Positions 35,483 to 43,132 of a stretch of DNA of 64,000 bases are shown piece after piece. Both the position numbers and the translations under genes were made by a program. Under the pieces are notes generated by a model. The model saw only the letters and a program-made list of their open reading frames with translations. It was not told where the DNA came from and ran no database searches. The DNA is from an uncultured Lachnospiraceae bacterium (GTDB lineage: Bacteria; Bacillota; Clostridia; Lachnospirales; Lachnospiraceae). Where the stretch lies: NCBI GenBank assembly GCA_910577175.1, contig CAJTLU010000003.1:145406-209405 (forward strand). Reading direction: 5' to 3'. How positions within the stretch are numbered: the stretch's first letter is position 1; every line of letters starts with the position of its first letter.

Positions 35483-35750
35483 CAAGGTTTAAAACGGGAA
35501 GCTCCCATTCTGCCAGACGCACCACCGCCCTGCTGCAGATCAGATGCCCTACGATATTTCCCTGTATCCGCGCCGTCAGGCTTAATGGCAGGATGCCGTC
35601 CCGCTGCCTAAGCTCATGTACCATCCAATGTTCATGCGGACAGCCAATCCCGCCTCTTGCAATCCTGTCCGGATAAGAAAATGCAAGCCTTGTAATTTCT
35701 TCCACCCGCCGATAATCCTCTTCTTGCTCCTGAAAAGCACATATTTCCAT
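35478..35750 (-). pseudogene. N-terminal fragment of a GNAT acetyltransferase
   Basis: About 90 residues (MEICAFQEQEEDYRRVEEI to WELPVLNLG). The opening, a DY..V.EI.RLAF helix and a GNIVGHLI strand, fits the first half of a GNAT N-acetyltransferase. The acetyl-CoA-binding R/Q-x-x-G-x-G/A motif expected after the VLNLG strand is absent, because the frame stops within the 36-bp repeat. It starts with GGAG six bases before ATG 35750 and follows the ParB-like gene. Almost certainly non-functional. Confidence 0.65.
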
Positions 35751-35803
35751 AAAGCTCTCCATTCCTCCCGGCAAATGACCTGTATCCTTTCGCCCGCAGG
35801 ACT

Positions 35804-36376
35804 TTAAAATACTGCCTCCTCCGGCAGGATAATATTATCTTTCGATACAAACAACTCGCCCGCTTCGTTCTCGAAATATAACGTCAAAAGATCTTCCTCC
35901 GCCCCATATAAAAACAGATCGGGAGCTACTTTCTGTAATGAAATGCGCTCACTGTGCGAAGTATTCATAAGCAAATCATAACTCCTGTCGCACCGCCCAA
36001 TCCATAATTTCTGATATGAGCTGTTATCTAAAATGCGGTTCTCCAACTGTTTTATATGGGTCAGCCGGAATCTCTGGCACCATTCAAGATCTGCTTTATA
36101 TAGCATCTGCCCCACTTCACCAGCAACGAGGTCATCGTTATCGTATTGTACTGGCAGGTAAGAAATCCCGCTTTTGTATGCGACATACGCCCTCGTGTGG
36201 CCATCGGTAATCGTATACGCATTGTTTCCAAAATCATGCACGGACAATGGTTTAAAATTGTCCATATATGGCGGGTGGAACCATCCCATAATTGATGTAA
36301 TTTTATCTTGATTTAGATAAATCTGGCTAAGCCCGAGCAAGTCTATATTCATGAATTTTATTCCGTCAAACCTCAT
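35804..36376 (-). CDS. ParB-like fold protein of unknown role
   Basis: A 190-residue protein. The segment FKPLSVHDFGNNAYTITDGH followed by TRAYVAYKSG resembles the ParB/Srx nuclease-like fold (DGH-R motif). The rest, including a WIGRCDRSYDLL motif, is conserved in similar Clostridia proteins as I recall them, but has no known function. AGGAAAGGAG precedes ATG 36376. The start overlaps the TGA of the truncated nuclease fragment and a GNAT fragment follows, so this is the only intact gene between the two 36-bp repeats. Confidence 0.65.
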   Translation of the reverse strand: MRFDGIKFMNIDLLGLSQIYLNQDKITSIMGWFHPPYMDNFKPLSVHDFGNNAYTITDGHTRAYVAYKSGISYLPVQYDNDDLVAGEVGQMLYKADLEWCQRFRLTHIKQLENRILDNSSYQKLWIGRCDRSYDLLMNTSHSERISLQKVAPDLFLYGAEEDLLTLYFENEAGELFVSKDNIILPEEAVF

Positions 36377-36588
36377 CTTCTCTTCTCCTTTCCTTTCCTA
36401 GCTTCCCTCTGCGAAAACTCAAAAATCGCCTTCCGGATCTCAATCTCCACCCGAAGCTCCTCCCCGTTCGGTAGATATAGCCGGTATTTCGATACAACCA
36501 ACCGTTCGTTTCCATGTAGCACGGAATACATCGCAATGTCCTCATCCATTTCCGTGCAAAGTACAATGCCAAGTATGGGATTATCCAA
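36373..36588 (-). pseudogene. C-terminal fragment of a DUF1016 (PDDEXK) nuclease-family protein
   Basis: About 71 residues reading DNPILGIVLCTEMDEDI, then SVLHGNERL and KYRLYLPNGEELRVEIE. The N-P-x-x-G-I-x-L-C and Y-x-L-Y-L-P pattern is that of the C-terminus of DUF1016/YhcG-type proteins, normally over 300 residues. The upstream part is missing: the frame runs straight into the 36-bp repeat at 36589. A remnant, although it could be translated from a TTG. Confidence 0.65.
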
Positions 36589-36624
36589 GTTGAACGATGC
36601 ACCATTTTAAGCGGGTCATTCAAC
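36589..36624. repeat. 36-bp repeat, copy 2
   Basis: Identical over all 36 bases and in the same orientation as 35447-35482, 1.1 kb away. It forms the junction between the truncated nuclease fragment and the end of a zinc-ribbon fragment. Confidence 0.9.
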
Positions 36625-36844
36625 TTTCCACTTTCTTCCCACAATGGGGGCAATACTGAAAACGCATGACAATATTACTACGGCTATTAAACACCGGCAT
36701 TTTTAATAGCCGTAGTAATATCATACAAATATTTTCTATCTCATCCCTTATCAATATCTTCAATAGTATCCTCATCCTCTTTTGGCACAATTTCCATATC
36801 TTCTTTTTCGTTATACCCCATAATTTCATTACCATCACTATCAA
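36620..36844 (-). pseudogene. Remnant ending in a zinc-ribbon motif, interrupted by a palindrome
   Basis: The frame ends RFQYCPHCGKKVES, a typical zinc-ribbon terminus. A 50-bp palindrome (36672-36721) interrupts the sequence just before it. Upstream, another frame reads an acidic stretch (YIDSDGNEIMGYNEKEDMEI...) that ends in a stop, so the gene seems broken by insertion and frame loss. The parent family cannot be named. Confidence 0.45.
36672..36721. repeat. Perfect 20-bp inverted repeat (insertion-like hairpin)
   Basis: ATATTACTACGGCTATTAAA (36672-36691) and its exact complement (36702-36721) surround a 10-base loop. It lies inside what was probably coding sequence. The 36845-37193 stretch beyond the remnant is AT-rich with no gene I can support. 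Confidence 0.75.
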
Positions 36845-37193
36845 TATATGTAATTAGTATTAATGCTCATCTTATAGTTTCCACTTTCAATTCCACATAC
36901 CAATTTCATACCATACCTTATGAAAATATGAAAACTTGCATAGAAATCAAATTGCCCTCACCTTCGTATTTATCAATCTTTAATCCATTTTATGAAAATA
37001 TATGGATTTACATAAAAAGAGCTCATTTATAACAATACCATACCTCAACGCAAGAACACACTCAAATGACTTAACAATTTCCAAAGGAAATCTGGCAAAG
37101 TATTCACGCCTGCAAAACAAGTTCCCACACATCTTCCCTCCCAAATCAAAGGACATACGTAACGCAGCACCACACACCCTCCCGACTTTAACC

Positions 37194-37664
37194 CTAAAAC
37201 CCTCCTGCCTGATATGCTCTTGCAATTACATAAGACGGCTCAAAATATGCGCTGCAATTATAATTATCTATTACATCACATATTTCATGGTTATAAACCC
37301 GGAAAATCCCCTCTGCATAATTCTCATCCGACAAAGCAGTGTCTTTGATTAATCTATGATAAACTTTTCCCATTTGCAAAGCGGTAGGTATTTGTGATAC
37401 CAACCCTTTTTCCACATCCAGAATATCAAAACTTCCATTTTGAAGCTTGTACTCCTTAATCCAGTCATCCTCAACGTCTAACGGATTTTCTGCATGAAGC
37501 ACATTTGCAACGCTAAGCAGATGCTCCATTGCATCCTTCCCGATTGTATTTACTACATATCGGTTTTTCTGATGCAATTTTCTCGCAATGCGTTCAATCA
37601 TATAACATACAAAAAGCAAATCGTCACTTTGGATATCTTCCTCGGGGAAATAGCGGTTCTTCAT
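37194..37664 (-). CDS. Small acidic protein of unknown function
   Basis: A 156-residue soluble protein (MKNRYFPEEDIQSDDLLFVC to SYVIARAYQAGGF) with no signal peptide or membrane span. The composition and even codon pattern suggest a real gene; GGAAG precedes the start. Similar proteins occur, as I recall, in small Clostridia accessory cassettes beside DUF3990/DUF3791-type genes, but no such partner is present here. Function unknown. Confidence 0.6.
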   Translation of the reverse strand: MKNRYFPEEDIQSDDLLFVCYMIERIARKLHQKNRYVVNTIGKDAMEHLLSVANVLHAENPLDVEDDWIKEYKLQNGSFDILDVEKGLVSQIPTALQMGKVYHRLIKDTALSDENYAEGIFRVYNHEICDVIDNYNCSAYFEPSYVIARAYQAGGF

Positions 37665-37748
37665 AATTTAACACTTCCTTCAAAGCATAATATCCTCTTC
37701 CTCTTTTTCAGTATATAGTCCTCCTGATACATTGTCAAGTACGGTTTC

Positions 37749-37840
37749 CTTGTGTTTTCGCATTTTGTATATACCTTTATGTCCCAGTTACTGTGTAGCA
37801 GTTTCCTTTTGTGTTTCTCCATTTTTTAAGCACCCTTAAA
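37749..37840. repeat. Family D intergenic repeat, copy 2
   Basis: CTTGTGTTTTCGCATTTTG, TATGTCCCAGTTACTGT and CATTTTTTAAGCACCC repeat the three blocks of 33610-33756 in order. It lies just downstream of the ABC exporter genes and ends five bases before the second stop codon. Confidence 0.5.
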
Positions 37841-37844
37841 ATCC

Positions 37845-39497
37845 TCAAAACCACACACTCCGGTCGCAGCAGGCAGCGACCTGCGCATCATGTGTAATAA
37901 TCATCACGGAGCAGTCTGAGGCAGAGCGGCGGATGTACTCGATGATTTGGGCTATATGCCCGGTATCGATACCGGCAAAGGCTTCATCCAGAACAAGAAT
38001 TTTCCGGCGGTATAAAACCGCGCGGGCAATCGCAAGCATCTGCCGCTGCCCACCGGACAGATTGCTGCCGCCATCGGCTATGATGCCATCCAGTCCGCCT
38101 TCCATCGCATAGACCCAGCTATCCGCGCCGATTCCTGCAAGCACCTGCCGTATTTCCTCATCTTCTATGAGATGTTCGTTGCCGATTACAAGATTGTCCC
38201 GCAGGCTCCCGGAGAAAATTATATTTTCCTGCGGGACATAGCCTATCGCCTTGCGAAGTGACGGCGCGGAACACTCCTTTACTTCCTGGTCAAACAACAA
38301 GATACTGCCCTCCGGATAAGGATAAAGCTTCAAAAGAAGCCGCAACAGCGTCGTTTTTCCACATCCGCTGCCACCGCACAGCGCAGTAATGCCGTTTGCA
38401 GGAATCGCAATGCTTAACTGCGTAAACGCACTTCTTCCATTTGAAAAGCGGCATACCGCATTCTCTGTCCGGACAAGCGTCCGCTCTTTCCCATCAGACG
38501 GAATATGAAACTCTGCGCCCCGCGGGTCTTCTGCGGGGAGGTCGATGACCTCAAATATTCTGTCAATCCCGGCTAACGACATATGAAGATTGCTAATCCC
38601 TGAAAAGGCGTTCAGAATCATCGCAAGAATCAAAGAAGACATCTGGCTCACCATCACAACACCTGACAATGACATGCTTCCGGCAGAATACAAATACAGA
38701 CATACCCCGATTACACCAAAAAAGCCGGTAAACCTCAGCACCTCCGCAAAACCTCCGGACACGCCGTTCATCACACTGTGAGTCCGGCTATGCTTCCGGT
38801 AATTCTGCATTTTCCGGAAAAACAAACCGGAAACCATACCGTCCAGTCCTGCCATCCGGAGCTCGGCAGACCGGGAAATCGTCTGCATATAGACGGAAAG
38901 CGCATCAGCACTTTCTGTTTGCATGGAGGAAAACGAATTGCGCATTTTCTTTGCAAACTTTGTCTGAAGGAACAGACCGGCAAGCCCCAGCAAATATAAT
39001 CCGATACAAATCCCCGGACTTTCACGGGCAATGATGACCGTCGCACCGATTCCGGATACTAAAAACATAACAAACGTAATCAGGCCGCCGGAAAGAAAGC
39101 GGGTAGCGGTCTCTACATCCCGGTTTGTGCGCGAAATCAATTCGCTGCGTTGTCCGAAGCGTTCCGCTTCCGGAATCGAGGTCCGGAGAATACTGTGGTA
39201 AAGATGACTTCGCAGCAGGTTTGCAATTTTTTGAATCGTAACCGCATGGATATACTGCCCTGCCGCATCGAAAAAAACAAATACCAGCAGAAGAAGCAGA
39301 AAGCGCAACAGCCCATGAAACAGGCTCCTGCCGTTCCCTTCGCTGACAACCGCCACAGCCTGGCTGCTGATAAATGCCGTCAGCCAGGTAATCAGCAGAT
39401 TCCGGCAGGAAATGATTGCCGATGAAATTCCGTACGGAAGCCAGCAGGGACGAAACAGGCGAAAAAACCCCTGGATTCTTTTCCTATCTTCTTTCAT
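37845..39497 (-). CDS. ABC exporter half-transporter (membrane plus ATPase), second gene
   Basis: A 550-residue protein. About six membrane helices (residues 20-300) precede a nucleotide-binding domain: Walker A GGSGCGKTTLLRLLL, signature LSGGQRQMLAIARA and Walker B ILVLDEAFAGID with the catalytic Glu. Start 39497 (MKEDRKRIQ) has GGAGG at seven bases and overlaps the stop of the first gene in ATGA. With 39494-41122 it should form a heterodimeric exporter. The substrate is unknown; a peptide, lipid or drug is possible. Confidence 0.88.
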   Translation of the reverse strand: MKEDRKRIQGFFRLFRPCWLPYGISSAIISCRNLLITWLTAFISSQAVAVVSEGNGRSLFHGLLRFLLLLLVFVFFDAAGQYIHAVTIQKIANLLRSHLYHSILRTSIPEAERFGQRSELISRTNRDVETATRFLSGGLITFVMFLVSGIGATVIIARESPGICIGLYLLGLAGLFLQTKFAKKMRNSFSSMQTESADALSVYMQTISRSAELRMAGLDGMVSGLFFRKMQNYRKHSRTHSVMNGVSGGFAEVLRFTGFFGVIGVCLYLYSAGSMSLSGVVMVSQMSSLILAMILNAFSGISNLHMSLAGIDRIFEVIDLPAEDPRGAEFHIPSDGKERTLVRTENAVCRFSNGRSAFTQLSIAIPANGITALCGGSGCGKTTLLRLLLKLYPYPEGSILLFDQEVKECSAPSLRKAIGYVPQENIIFSGSLRDNLVIGNEHLIEDEEIRQVLAGIGADSWVYAMEGGLDGIIADGGSNLSGGQRQMLAIARAVLYRRKILVLDEAFAGIDTGHIAQIIEYIRRSASDCSVMIITHDAQVAACCDRSVWF

Positions 39498-41122
39498 AAA
39501 CACACCTCCAGTCTGGTAACCGTCTCCGCTGCCTGAATCACAGCCGGTTCATGTGTAATCACAATGACAAGCTTCTCTGCCGCAAGCGTCCGTAACGCTT
39601 CGAGCATTGTAGCAATGTGTTCCGGGTCGCTTCCGACGCTCGGTTCATCAAAAATATAAACAGCTGCCTCCCGTAGCAGCGCCCTTGCAAGACAAAGACG
39701 ACGCTTCTGTCCGCCGGACAACGGCGCCCCGTCTGCCTTAAGCTGTGTTGCATAACCGTCCGGCAGGGCAAGGATATCCTCATGGATTCCTGCCTTTTTA
39801 CAGGCTGCCTCCATTTGCTCCTGTGAAACGGCACGTCCCGGACTAAGATTAAATGCAACAGTATCTGCAAATAAAACCGCGTGCTGGGAATCAATAACGA
39901 TTTGCTGTCTGAGCCTTTCTATACTTATGGGATTTGTGCCTTCGATTCCATTGACTTCTATCCGACCATTCCGGGGCGTGTAGATTGCCGAGAGAAGCTT
40001 TAGCAGCGAGGATTTTCCCGCGCCGTTTTCTCCGACAAGAGCATGAAGCTTCCCCTGCTCCCAATGAAAACCTGCTTCACAAAACACGTCCTTCCCGTCC
40101 GGGTAGCAAAAGGACAGGTCCCGGATAAAAATGGAAGCTTTTAAAGCTTTCTGAATATGTACATACTCAGTTGTCTGCGCTTCCTCCGGGAGTGTAAAAA
40201 ACTGATTGAGCCTGGAAAAATTCACTTCCGCACGGCGGACTTGTGAAACCGTATTTTGAAATCTCATAACCGGCGACACAACATAGTCTGCTAAGGTGAT
40301 TGCAGTAAACAGCTCTCCTGCCAGCAGCTTCCCATGTAATACAAAAAAACCTCCTAAAACAGAAATCACCAGAATCGTAAAAAAAGAGGAAAACAGCATC
40401 GGAAAAGAAAAGAGCGCTTCCCGCCGTGACAGCCGCCGCTTTTCACAAAGAAGCTTCTCCAGCAATGCAGAATGCTCCGTTTCAAGCGCCGCTTCCATCC
40501 CGTTTGCCTTCATCAATTCCAGATTGTAAAAAAAGGTAGAAATCCTCTGATTGATTTTCTGGACAGCCTCCTGATATTTCGCATTCCCACACACGAGGGT
40601 ACGGCTCATAAAAAACATGGCTGCGACAGGAACTACCGAGGAAAGCACTGCGGCAAGTCCAAGCCAGGGATTCATCATGGAAAGAACCGTTACACTGAAC
40701 AGGAACGTGAATACATCCGGAACTGCAATCCCGGCGATTCTGTCTGCATACCGGATAATCCCCGCAATATCTGAGGTAAAATAAGTCCCTGCCGTTCCGG
40801 GGTCAATCCCATCCAAGGCGCCCTGCGCGGCATGAAGCGCCTTTTCCTCCAAAGCGACGTAAAGCGCTTCCTGCAACCGGTTTGTCAAACGTGTTTTAAC
40901 ATAAGGCAAAGAAAATTTCAGAAGCAGGAGCAACACCGCCAACCCCACAGGAATCCACCAAGGAAAGCAATGGATTTGACGGTCGGATAACGCGGTAATC
41001 AAATCGCCTGTGGAACGGCGTATTCCTACGTCTGCTGCAGTTACAAGGACAGATAGGAAAACTGTCGCAGCACTCAGCGCTTTGGCATAAGAGAATACAT
41101 TGATTTGTGTCAGCTTTTTCAT
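39494..41122 (-). CDS. ABC exporter half-transporter (membrane plus ATPase), first gene
   Basis: A 542-residue protein with six predicted membrane helices and a nucleotide-binding domain: Walker A GENGAGKSSLLKLL, signature LSGGQKRRLCLARA and Walker B VYIFDEPSVGSD with the catalytic Glu. Start 41122 overlaps the stop of the XRE gene (TAATG). Both partners keep complete ATPase motifs, so neither site looks degenerate. The regulator-exporter arrangement suggests an inducible efflux or export system. Confidence 0.88.
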   Translation of the reverse strand: MKKLTQINVFSYAKALSAATVFLSVLVTAADVGIRRSTGDLITALSDRQIHCFPWWIPVGLAVLLLLLKFSLPYVKTRLTNRLQEALYVALEEKALHAAQGALDGIDPGTAGTYFTSDIAGIIRYADRIAGIAVPDVFTFLFSVTVLSMMNPWLGLAAVLSSVVPVAAMFFMSRTLVCGNAKYQEAVQKINQRISTFFYNLELMKANGMEAALETEHSALLEKLLCEKRRLSRREALFSFPMLFSSFFTILVISVLGGFFVLHGKLLAGELFTAITLADYVVSPVMRFQNTVSQVRRAEVNFSRLNQFFTLPEEAQTTEYVHIQKALKASIFIRDLSFCYPDGKDVFCEAGFHWEQGKLHALVGENGAGKSSLLKLLSAIYTPRNGRIEVNGIEGTNPISIERLRQQIVIDSQHAVLFADTVAFNLSPGRAVSQEQMEAACKKAGIHEDILALPDGYATQLKADGAPLSGGQKRRLCLARALLREAAVYIFDEPSVGSDPEHIATMLEALRTLAAEKLVIVITHEPAVIQAAETVTRLEVCL

Positions 41123-41955
41123 TACGGCATCATCCCTCCAGACGCTTTGGATTTCCCCTGAACTGCCTGCCACCAGAGTTCATTTGCCTCCTCCAAGGAT
41201 AGTTCATCAAACAGAATCTCAAAGATTTGTTTGATTTTTTCCTGATAGCGGTCATTCCCCTCCGCTTCCGCAAGCGCAGAAAGATGATGGGAAATGACGT
41301 ATGCTATCGGCGCAAGCGCGCTGCGGGCCGCCTCGCCTTTTTCTTTCCCCTTTGTCAGTGAAACAAGGGCATTTTCACGCGCCTTATAAAGATTAGGCAG
41401 CTTTTTTGCAGCTGCAAGCGCCTTGCCGTGCTCCCCCAGCTTCTCATAAGTAAAGCAGATATTGAATAATGTCGCGCTGCGTACCTCCGAGTCCCCGCCC
41501 CGCAGAATCTGCTCCTGCAAAAGAACAGATTCTTTAAGATTTGCCTCTTTTTCTTCCTTTGTCCCATCAAGCGCTTCCAGTGACGTTGCAAGCTGGACCA
41601 GCAAAAGAGCGTCGTTCGGATAATTTTTCAGGGCATCGCGCATCAACATGACATTCTGCCGGTGAAATGCGTCCGCATTCTCCGCTTTTCCTTTTTGGTT
41701 ATTTTCCTCCCACCTGCGATTAATCTCATCGTACTGCGCCGCCGATGCAATTTCATTCATGCCAATCAGCTCGTCAACCGTTATACCAAAATAATTTGCC
41801 AGAGCAGGAAGCATCGTAATTTCCGGATACCCCTCGTTCCTCTCCCATTTGGAAATTGCCTGATAGGAAATTCCGAGATGGGCAGCCACCTCTTCCTGCG
41901 TGAGTCCTTTTTGATGCCGATGGAATTTAAGCTTTTCACTAATCAGAAGTCTCAT
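41122..41955 (-). CDS. XRE-family regulator with C-terminal helical repeat region
   Basis: A 277-residue protein. Residues 4-60 are a Cro/C1-type helix-turn-helix (LKFHRHQKGLTQEEVAAHLG, ISYQAISKWERNEGYPEI). Residues 90-240 are helical and TPR-like, as in many Firmicute XRE sensors. It is translationally coupled to the ABC exporter and is most likely its regulator. AGGAGG lies upstream of ATG 41955. Confidence 0.85.
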   Translation of the reverse strand: MRLLISEKLKFHRHQKGLTQEEVAAHLGISYQAISKWERNEGYPEITMLPALANYFGITVDELIGMNEIASAAQYDEINRRWEENNQKGKAENADAFHRQNVMLMRDALKNYPNDALLLVQLATSLEALDGTKEEKEANLKESVLLQEQILRGGDSEVRSATLFNICFTYEKLGEHGKALAAAKKLPNLYKARENALVSLTKGKEKGEAARSALAPIAYVISHHLSALAEAEGNDRYQEKIKQIFEILFDELSLEEANELWWQAVQGKSKASGGMMP

Positions 41956-42110
41956 CCTATCTCCTCCTTACGCTGTTCTGTCTCCGAATTGTACATGAAT
42001 ACATTATATCCGATTTCAGGTAGAACACAATAACGGCATCGTGGAAGCGACAAAACGAAACGTAGAAAAAGTCTATTTTTCGTATAAAATACGTTTTTTT
42101 CTATTTCCTC

Positions 42111-42139
42111 TTGATTTTTCTAAACATATATGATAGTAT
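42111..42139 (+). promoter_or_regulatory. Possible promoter for hemolysin III gene
   Basis: TTGATT and TAGTAT are separated by 17 bases. The 180-nt leader before 42320 contains a small hairpin (GGATTC GCC GAATCC). I do not recognise a riboswitch class in it. The rest of 41956-42319 is AT-rich. Confidence 0.4.
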
Positions 42140-42319
42140 TAACTTATGTTATATGTAGTTTTCAATACTACTTGTAATATTTCTTAGTAACACATTACAT
42201 AATATGCAGGTGAGCATTTATACTTTTCTGCATGTTTTCCAGAGAAAAGCAGACAATAACTCATAATAGCAAGAAACCCTGTGGATTCGCCGAATCCCCG
42301 CAAAGAAAGGAAGGATATT

Positions 42320-43021
42320 ATGGAACTTACAACAAAAGACCTTACATTAAATAAACCGGTCATCCATACCGGCAGAAAAATGATTCCGCGTCAGCCCGGC
42401 AGCGCATATACCCATCTTGCAGGAATAGCGTTCGCGGTCTTTGCCGCGTTTCCGCTTTTAAAGAAGGCTGCTGCCACCTCGGGAGTCTCTTTGTTCTCCT
42501 GCGCGGCATTTATTCTCGGCATGTTCTTACTCTATAGCGCAAGTACGCTTTACCACACCTTCGGCAGAACGGAAAAAAGCTTTCTCCGCTTAAAGAAGCT
42601 GGACCATCTGATGATTTATGTGTTGATTGCGGGAACCTATACGCCGGTCTGCCTGATTGCGCTTGAGGGCAGCAGCGGTTTACGGCTTTTTGCATTGGTC
42701 TGGGGCATCGCCTTTATCGGCATCTTCCAGTGCCTGTTCTTCATCCGCTGTCCGAAATGGGTGTCCGCTGTTATTTATATTGCAATGGGCTGGTCGTGCC
42801 TGCTCGCCTTTCCGGAGCTTCTCCGCAATGTTTCCAACGGCGCCTTTGCCCTTCTTTTGACCGGCGGAATCATCTACACCATCGGCGGCGTTATTTACGC
42901 GTTAAAGCTGCCTATCTTTGACAACAGGCATCCGGGCTTCGGGCTGCACGAAATCTTCCACTGCTTCTGCCTTGCCGGAAGCCTCTGCCACTATCTGTTT
43001 GTGTACTGTTATCTGGCATGA
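42320..43021 (+). CDS. Hemolysin III (YqfA/PAQR) family membrane protein
   Basis: A 233-residue, seven-helix membrane protein. Family motifs include SAYTHLAGIAFAVFAAFPLL, YSASTLYHTFG, KLDHLMIYVLIAGTYTPVC and, near the end, FGLHEIFHCFCLAGSLCHY with the metal-binding histidines. Despite the name, most family members are not demonstrated toxins; PAQR proteins are membrane hydrolase or receptor-like. GGAAGG precedes ATG 42320. Monocistronic, with a terminator immediately after. Confidence 0.88.
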   Translation: MELTTKDLTLNKPVIHTGRKMIPRQPGSAYTHLAGIAFAVFAAFPLLKKAAATSGVSLFSCAAFILGMFLLYSASTLYHTFGRTEKSFLRLKKLDHLMIYVLIAGTYTPVCLIALEGSSGLRLFALVWGIAFIGIFQCLFFIRCPKWVSAVIYIAMGWSCLLAFPELLRNVSNGAFALLLTGGIIYTIGGVIYALKLPIFDNRHPGFGLHEIFHCFCLAGSLCHYLFVYCYLA

Positions 43022-43055
43022 CAGAAAAGGGTTCCAGCTATAAACAACAATTCAG

Positions 43056-43095
43056 AAAAGCCGGGGCTGCGCTTCGTGCGACAGCCCCGGCTTTT
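43056..43095. terminator. Bidirectional terminator between hemolysin III and the sigma gene
   Basis: A 14-bp perfect stem (AAAAGCCGGGGCTG / CAGCCCCGGCTTTT) with a 12-base loop CGCTTCGTGCGA. The A/T ends allow termination in both directions of the convergent pair. The inner part resembles 23925-23950. Confidence 0.85.
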
Positions 43096-43132
43096 CCTGT
43101 TCCTATGCGCAATCCGCGCATGATTCATTGCG

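Noticed and set aside
35447..36624. 36-bp repeats with GTTGAAC...TTCAAC ends as a CRISPR array
   Set aside because: Only two copies, separated by 1.1 kb of genes, with no spacer-sized units and no cas genes in the window.
36980..37352. Overlapping small frames on both strands between the zinc-ribbon remnant and the 156-residue gene
   Set aside because: No consistent ribosome site, no recognisable motif, and AT-rich composition typical of non-coding sequence.
42140..42319. Leader of the hemolysin III gene as a riboswitch
   Set aside because: Only a short hairpin (GGATTC/GAATCC) is visible; it does not match the yybP-ykoY, c-di-GMP, ydaO or fluoride patterns I know.
42320..43021. Hemolysin III as a virulence toxin
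   Set aside because: The family name is historical; the PAQR-like seven-helix sequence gives no evidence of haemolysis.
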